This document shows positions 1 through 6,022 of a stretch of DNA of 6,022 nt, in pieces. The position numbers and the translations under genes were made by a program. Position 1 is the stretch's first letter. Every line of letters begins with the position of its first letter. Source of the stretch: Streptomyces violaceus (GTDB taxonomy: Bacteria; Actinomycetota; Actinomycetes; Streptomycetales; Streptomycetaceae); NCBI GenBank assembly GCA_000715635.1, contig KL569185.1, positions 22,717 to 28,738 of the forward strand, read 5' to 3'. The notes under the pieces were generated by a model. That model made no database searches. It had not been told where the DNA came from and worked only from the letters and a program-made list of their open reading frames with translations.

Positions 1-63
1 GGCGGCCGGTCCCTGCCCCGGCTGGTGGGGCGGCGGCAGCGGAGAACCCACTGCGTGCTGCAT
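1..63 (-). CDS. Probable 5' end of the next gene downstream of aroB (partial, unrecognised)
   Basis: A possible new reading frame begins at an ATG (61-63) and stays open for 21 codons to the left window edge. The visible peptide begins MQHAVGSPLPPPHQPGQGPA, a Pro/Gln/Gly-rich stretch like the disordered N-termini of many actinobacterial proteins. About 17 of 21 codons end in G or C, better than the two alternative frames on this strand. A GGAG (complement of 73-76) lies 9 bases upstream of the ATG, an acceptable ribosome binding site. No ATG, GTG or TTG was found further upstream in frame back to the hairpin at 136-173. The 164-base gap after aroB and that hairpin suggest it is transcribed separately from the aro genes. 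Too little is visible to assign a function; with so short a segment the call itself is tentative. Confidence 0.45.
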   Translation of the reverse strand, partial: MQHAVGSPLPPPHQPGQGPAA

Positions 64-123
64 CCGGTGCCACTCCGTCTCGTACAGGCGATGGGCGCTG
101 ACTGCGGGGGCGGAACCCGCTGC

Positions 124-173
124 TACCGAACGGTACCGCCCCCGGCGATCGTTGTGTGAACGGCCGGGGGCGG
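124..173. terminator. Bulged 11+4 bp hairpin downstream of aroB, probable transcription terminator
   Basis: A perfect 11-base inverted repeat, CCGCCCCCGGC (136-146) and GCCGGGGGCGG (163-173), encloses 16 bases. Inside it CGTT (150-153) pairs with AACG (159-162) around a GTGTG loop, leaving a 3-base bulge at 147-149. The stem starts 55 bases after the aroB stop. A second small inverted repeat, TACCG-AA-CGGTA (124-135), directly abuts it on the side away from aroB. No T-run follows on either strand. Streptomyces terminators often lack a T-tract, so I infer a factor-independent-type terminator that closes the aro operon, possibly acting in both directions. It could instead be an mRNA 3'-end stabiliser. 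Confidence 0.65.
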
Positions 174-227
174 CCCGAAGTGCCCGGCGCCGTAAGGCTG
201 TTTCGGGCGGAAGGAGCGCGGGAGGAC

Positions 228-3009
<2,782 letters not shown>

Positions 3010-3149
3010 CGGTGCTCCTCAGTGCTCGCGCCCGTACTGCCCTGCGTACGCGCGTCATCTCGTACGGCGACGGCCAGACCGGGTGCGCGGCCCCGGTCCG
3101 CCACCTACGATCCTCCCACGTCCGGGGCGCGGACCCGGCCGCCGGTCCA
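3010..3149 (-). other. Structured 140-base leader between the small membrane-protein gene and aroC
   Basis: This gap holds a perfect 7-bp-stem hairpin, GACCGGG (3077-3083) with CCCGGTC (3092-3098) around an 8-base loop. Nearer the upstream stop codon are two smaller mutually exclusive stems: GTCCG/CGGAC (3120-3124 with 3130-3134), and a five-base stem of GGACC/GGTCC between about 3131 and 3148. None is followed by a T-run on the coding strand. I see no convincing -35/-10 pair; a TAGGTG-like sequence on the minus strand near 3101-3106 lacks a matching -35. The gap could be an attenuator or processing region, or could hide an aroC promoter I cannot recognise. Confidence 0.5.
3015..3020 (-). promoter_or_regulatory. 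Ribosome binding site fixing the TTG start of aroC
   Basis: The complement reads GAGGAG, 5 bases before the TTG at 3007-3009. It overlaps an in-frame TGA (3019-3021), so no start further upstream is possible. This strong site offsets the weak start codon. Confidence 0.85.
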
Positions 3150-3545
3150 TCAGGCGGACGAGGCCGGGCCGCCGGTCTGCCGCTGCGGCGCGTACGCGCC
3201 GAGGAAGTCCGCGCCGCTCGGCTGCTGCGTGGGCTGGTCCTGCTGCGGTGCGTAGGCGCCGAGATGGTCGGCCCCACTGCCCTGCTGCACCGCCTGCTGC
3301 GGTGCGTACTCCCCCAGGTAGTCCGCTCCACGCCCCTGCCCGTACTGGGCCGCCGCGTGGACGGGCTGCCCGCCCCGCACGGCCCGCCGATGGGCGATCT
3401 TGCGCTTGATCTTGACCGCCCAGGACGCGAGGACCGCGAGCACGATCAGGGCGATCACCGTGATCTGCACCCAGTCGGGCAGGAATCCCAGCAGGGACTC
3501 GAATATCTGGGATTTCACGGACGCCTGAGGCATGCCTGTGGACAT
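3150..3545 (-). CDS. Small single-pass membrane protein with three GADxLGxYAPQ repeats, function unknown
   Basis: I do not recognise a named family for this 131-residue protein. A short N-terminal segment (1-26) precedes one hydrophobic helix, about residues 27-44 (ITVIALIVLAVLASWAV). A basic stretch, KIKRKIAHRR (45-54), follows at once. By the positive-inside rule the C-terminal part should be cytoplasmic. That tail is Gln/Ala/Gly/Pro-rich and contains three near-identical 12-residue units: GADYLGEYAPQQ (73-84), GADHLGAYAPQQ (91-102) and GADFLGAYAPQR (111-122). The ATG at 3543-3545 is preceded by GGGGAGGGG (3556-3564), a good ribosome binding site. An internal Met5 is a less likely start. 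The gene lies 51 bases after aroE and 140 before aroC, probably co-transcribed with aroE. No enzymatic motif is visible; a role as membrane adaptor or binding scaffold is only a guess. Confidence 0.85.
   Translation of the reverse strand: MSTGMPQASVKSQIFESLLGFLPDWVQITVIALIVLAVLASWAVKIKRKIAHRRAVRGGQPVHAAAQYGQGRGADYLGEYAPQQAVQQGSGADHLGAYAPQQDQPTQQPSGADFLGAYAPQRQTGGPASSA
3180..3329 (-). repeat. Three tandem degenerate 36-base coding repeats (GADxLGxYAPQ)
   Basis: The units lie at 3294-3329, 3240-3275 and 3180-3215, starting 54 and 60 bases apart. Each encodes G-A-D-aromatic/His-L-G-(E/A)-Y-A-P-Q-(Q/R). The linkers between them are Gln-rich and less conserved. At the DNA level the copies differ at several positions while the peptide is kept, which suggests selection on the protein and not a recent slippage event. 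Confidence 0.85.
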
Positions 3546-3565
3546 GGTTCGTTATCCCCTCCCCT

Positions 3566-3584
3566 GTTCCGCCCCCTGCGGAAC
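3566..3584 (-). promoter_or_regulatory. Intercistronic 7-bp hairpin between aroE and the small membrane-protein gene
   Basis: GTTCCGC (3566-3572) and GCGGAAC (3578-3584) form a perfect stem around a 5-base loop in the 51-base gap. On the coding strand the hairpin begins 12 bases after the aroE TAA and ends just before the GGGGAGGGG ribosome binding site of the next gene (3556-3564). There is no T-run, so it is a weak terminator candidate. An RNA processing or stabilising element, or a partial attenuator, is as likely. Confidence 0.55.
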
Positions 3585-3596
3585 CGAGAGCGGATC

Positions 3597-4424
3597 TTAT
3601 CGGGCCGCGAGAGCGCGTTCGCCCGCTTTTCGCATGGCGTCCAGGGGGGCCGGGGCCTGTCCCGTCATCTGCTCGACCTGCAGCACGGCCTGGTGCACCA
3701 GCAGGTCGAGGCCGCTGACGACCGCGCCGCCGTACGCGGACCAGCGGGCGGCGAGGGTGGTGGGCCAGGGGTCGTAGAGGACGTCGAAGAGGGCCGCCGG
3801 CCGCTCCGGCACGGACCGGGCGAGGGCGTCGGTGACACCGGCCGGCGTGGTGCTGATCACCAGCGGCGCGCGCAGGGCCTGCTCGGCGTCCGACCAGTCG
3901 GCGATGCGCACCGAGACCTCCAGCCGCTCGGCCCACTGCCGCATCTCGGCGGCCCGGGCCTCGCTGCGGACGTACACCGCGATCTCGCCGGGGCAGATCC
4001 GCGCCAGAGCGGCCAGCGCGGACGAGGCGGTGGCACCCGCACCGAGAACCGCGGCGGCCTCGACCTTGTCGATGCCGTGCTCGCGCAAAGCCGCGACCAT
4101 ACCCGGGATGTCGGTGTTGTCGCCGGTCCGGCGGCCGTCCCGGGTGCAGACCACCGTGTTGACCGCGTCGACCGAGGCCGCGGTCTCGCTGATTCCGTCC
4201 AGCAGCGGGATCACGGCCCGCTTCAGCGGCATGGTCAGCGACAGCCCCGCCCACTCGGCACCGAGCGTCTCGAAGAACCCGGGCAGGGCGGCCTCGTCGA
4301 CCTCGAACCTGTCGTACGTCCAGCCGCTCAGCCCCAACTCCTGGTAAGCCGTGCGGTGCAGGACCGGGGAGAGCGAGTGGGCGATCGGGGAGCCGAGTAC
4401 GGCGGCCCGGCGTGGTGCGGCCAT
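3597..4424 (-). CDS. aroE: Shikimate dehydrogenase (NADP-type)
   Basis: This cytoplasmic enzyme reduces 3-dehydroshikimate to shikimate. The 275-residue length is normal. The shikimate-binding motif GSPIAHSLSP is at 11-20 and LSLTMPLK (61-68) ends in the catalytic Lys68. Asn89 is in DAVNTV, and Asp104 in GDNTDIPG completes the catalytic pair. The Rossmann loop is GAGATA (128-133), slightly different from the common GxGGA. The usual NRT cofactor motif is replaced by VRSEAR (152-157), keeping one Arg that could bind the NADP phosphate. Near the C-terminus VSGLDLLVHQAVLQV (236-250) carries the conserved Gln245. The ATG at 4422-4424 follows GAGGAAG by 6 bases, and that site overlaps the mltG stop 11 bases upstream. 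The stop is TAA. A quinate/shikimate paralogue cannot be excluded from sequence, but the neighbouring aro genes favour the biosynthetic enzyme. Confidence 0.95.
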   Translation of the reverse strand: MAAPRRAAVLGSPIAHSLSPVLHRTAYQELGLSGWTYDRFEVDEAALPGFFETLGAEWAGLSLTMPLKRAVIPLLDGISETAASVDAVNTVVCTRDGRRTGDNTDIPGMVAALREHGIDKVEAAAVLGAGATASSALAALARICPGEIAVYVRSEARAAEMRQWAERLEVSVRIADWSDAEQALRAPLVISTTPAGVTDALARSVPERPAALFDVLYDPWPTTLAARWSAYGGAVVSGLDLLVHQAVLQVEQMTGQAPAPLDAMRKAGERALAAR

Positions 4425-4430
4425 CAGGGT

Positions 4431-4437
4431 CTTCCTC
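4431..4437 (-). promoter_or_regulatory. aroE ribosome binding site overlapping the mltG stop codon
   Basis: The complement reads GAGGAAG, 6 bases before the aroE ATG. Its first two bases are part of the mltG TGA (4436-4438). This arrangement favours re-initiation by ribosomes finishing mltG and ties the two proteins to one transcript. Confidence 0.8.
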
Positions 4438-6022
4438 AGTTGTTCCGCGAGGCGTTGAACTTGTCGACCAGCTTCTGGTGCTCGGCGTTGGTCTTGGTGA
4501 ACTCACTGGTCCTGCCGTCCAGCGAGATGAAGTAGTACCAGCCGTCGTCCGTCGGGTTGAGGGCGCCCTTGATCGCGTCCTCGCCGGGATTGTCGATCGG
4601 CCCGGGCGTCAGCCCCTTGTGGAAGTACGTGTTGTACGGGTTGTCGTAGTTCCGCAGCTCGCTCAGGCTGAGGTCGATCTTGCTCTGGTTCTTGATGTAG
4701 TTGTACGTGGAGTCGAACTCCAGCAGGCCGTTGGTCTGCGGGTTCCCGGGCTTCATCCGGTTGTAGACGACCTCGGCCATCTTGCGGAAGTCGGCGTGGC
4801 TCGTGCCCTCGGCCTGAACCATGCTCGCGACCGTGATCAGCTGCCACGGGTCTTCGAGTCCGAGGCTCGCGGCCTTCTTCTCCACCCCGAGCTTCTCGTA
4901 GGTCTCGGTGGCCCGTGTCACCATCTGTTTCAGCACGCCTTCGGGCTTCTGCCCCTTGGCGATGCCGTAGCTGGAGGGATAGAGGAACCCTTCCAGCGGG
5001 TCCTTGACGTTCGGTTGGTTCAGCGCCCAGGAGGGCAGGCCGAGCTTCTTGTAGTCCTTCTTGGCGACCGCGGCGGTGGTGCCCTCCTTGACCTCCAGCC
5101 GCTTGTCGATGAGCCGGTAGATGTCGGCGTTGCGCTTGCCCTCGGCGATGATCAGGTTGTCGCGGCTCTCCGGGCTGAGCATCAGTTCGACCGCACTGGC
5201 GGCCGACATTTGCTTCTGCAGCGTGTACACGCCGTCCTGGAGCTTCTGGCCGTCGGGATTGTTGGCCTGAGCCGTGACGAACGCGTCGACGCTCTTGACG
5301 ACGCCGGCGTCCTTCAGCACCTGACCGATCTTGTAGCCGAGCGCTCCCCTGGGGATCTCGACGGTGACCTGCTGCCCGCTGCCGTCGCCGGCGAAGTCCG
5401 GGGCGTCGCCGAAACGATCCTGGTAGAACTGGTAGCCGAAGTAACCGGCGCCGGCCACGCCTCCGCCGAGGATGAGGACGACCACCAGGCAGGCCATTCC
5501 GTTGCGGCGCTTCTTGGGTTTGCCGCCGCGTCCCCGCTGCTCGTCGCGCCGGCGACGGTCTCCCGGCTCGTCGCCGTCGTCATCGTCGTCGCCGCCCGCG
5601 AAGAACGCGTGCTCGCCCTGGTCGGGTCCGGGGTCCCAGTCGGTCTCCGGCTCCGGCTCGGCCCGCCGCCGGCCTGGCGGCTCCGGTGGCGGATAGGCGT
5701 CGGGCGTTCCGTAGTAGTCGGACTGCCCCCCGCCGTAGGCACCGGTCTGCTGCCCATACGGGTCGGCGGGGTCGCCGGGGTACGAGACCTGCTGGTGCGG
5801 GCCGGTGGCCCACCCGCCGTTGTCGTACTGCTGCTGGTGATACCCCTGGTCCTGGGGGTGACCGTGGTCCCCCTGCCTCGGGTACTGCTGATGCCCGTGA
5901 GTCTGTGCCGCGTACTGCTGGTCGTACTGGTAGTGCTGCTGCGCCTGACCGTATCCGGCCTGCTCACCGGTGCCCCAGTCGCCGTACTGCGGCTGCTGCG
6001 GCTGCTCTGGATAGTGCTGCGG
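4436..6022 (-). CDS. mltG: Endolytic murein transglycosylase MltG (YceG family), 5' end outside window
   Basis: MltG cleaves nascent peptidoglycan glycan strands at the outer face of the membrane and is thought to set strand length. The frame is open without any ATG, GTG or TTG from 5498 to the window edge, so the ATG at 5495-5497, sitting at the membrane helix, is internal and at least 528 residues are encoded. Counting from the edge, residues 1-140 are Gln/Tyr/Gly/Pro/His-rich and probably disordered. DDDDD is at 145-149, RRRR at 156-159 and KPKKRR at 168-173, then a single membrane helix at about 177-197. The extracellular part has the LysM-like segment (about 218-255), FLYPSSY (346-352), and the catalytic segment VASMVQAEG with Glu405. 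NPYNTY (461-466), GLTPGPIDNPG (470-480) and YYFISLD (496-502) follow. E. coli MltG is about 340 residues and lacks such a tail. The gene probably continues in one operon into aroE. Confidence 0.93.
   Translation of the reverse strand, partial: PQHYPEQPQQPQYGDWGTGEQAGYGQAQQHYQYDQQYAAQTHGHQQYPRQGDHGHPQDQGYHQQQYDNGGWATGPHQQVSYPGDPADPYGQQTGAYGGGQSDYYGTPDAYPPPEPPGRRRAEPEPETDWDPGPDQGEHAFFAGGDDDDDGDEPGDRRRRDEQRGRGGKPKKRRNGMACLVVVLILGGGVAGAGYFGYQFYQDRFGDAPDFAGDGSGQQVTVEIPRGALGYKIGQVLKDAGVVKSVDAFVTAQANNPDGQKLQDGVYTLQKQMSAASAVELMLSPESRDNLIIAEGKRNADIYRLIDKRLEVKEGTTAAVAKKDYKKLGLPSWALNQPNVKDPLEGFLYPSSYGIAKGQKPEGVLKQMVTRATETYEKLGVEKKAASLGLEDPWQLITVASMVQAEGTSHADFRKMAEVVYNRMKPGNPQTNGLLEFDSTYNYIKNQSKIDLSLSELRNYDNPYNTYFHKGLTPGPIDNPGEDAIKGALNPTDDGWYYFISLDGRTSEFTKTNAEHQKLVDKFNASRNN

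Noticed and set aside
130..160. Promoter for the leftmost gene, TTCACA and TACCGT on the minus strand
   Set aside because: The two boxes are 19 bases apart and lie inside the large hairpin and adjoining repeat. The match is too weak to call.
3556..3577. G-quadruplex between aroE and the small gene
   Set aside because: Only three runs of three or more G are close together on the coding strand, plus the ribosome binding site. A stable three-layer quadruplex needs four.
5314..5967. Thr/Ser/Arg-rich minus-strand open frame over the mltG tail
   Set aside because: It is a shifted reading of the low-complexity MltG N-terminus. The MltG frame runs unbroken to the window edge and explains the region.

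Overview
The window is very GC-rich and every credible gene lies on the minus strand. It looks like part of a Streptomyces (or close actinomycete) chromosome. The evidence is strong GC bias at third codon positions, long antisense open frames, GTG and TTG starts, and a shikimate-pathway cluster placed next to mltG, a gene order known in streptomycetes. No transposase, integrase, CRISPR array, tRNA or rRNA is visible, so this is ordinary core chromosome and not an accessory island.

Read in the direction of transcription (high to low coordinates), the layout is as follows. mltG (6022 to 4436) is cut by the right window edge; it encodes a membrane-anchored endolytic murein transglycosylase with a very long low-complexity cytoplasmic N-terminus. 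aroE (4424 to 3597) encodes shikimate dehydrogenase. A small gene of unrecognised function (3545 to 3150) encodes a 131-residue single-pass membrane protein whose tail carries three copies of a GADxLGxYAPQ repeat. aroC (3009 to 1825) encodes chorismate synthase and starts at TTG. aroK (1828 to 1316) encodes shikimate kinase and aroB (1319 to 228) encodes 3-dehydroquinate synthase. After aroB comes a strong bulged hairpin (136-173), a probable terminator, and then the likely start of a further gene (63 to 1) that runs off the left edge.

The four aro genes supply four of the seven chorismate-pathway enzymes: AroB makes 3-dehydroquinate, AroE makes shikimate, AroK makes shikimate 3-phosphate and AroC makes chorismate. 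DAHP synthase, dehydroquinate dehydratase and EPSP synthase are not in the window. aroC, aroK and aroB are joined by 4-base stop/start overlaps (GTGA and ATGA), which implies translational coupling. mltG and aroE are 11 bases apart, with the aroE ribosome binding site overlapping the mltG stop. The two looser junctions, on either side of the small membrane-protein gene, each contain perfect 7-bp-stem hairpins, so the middle of the operon may be a point of processing or partial termination.

I do not see an undescribed multi-gene system. The items most worth a second look are the repeat-bearing membrane protein inside the aro cluster, the long Gln/Tyr/Gly-rich tail of MltG, and the structured RNA elements between genes.
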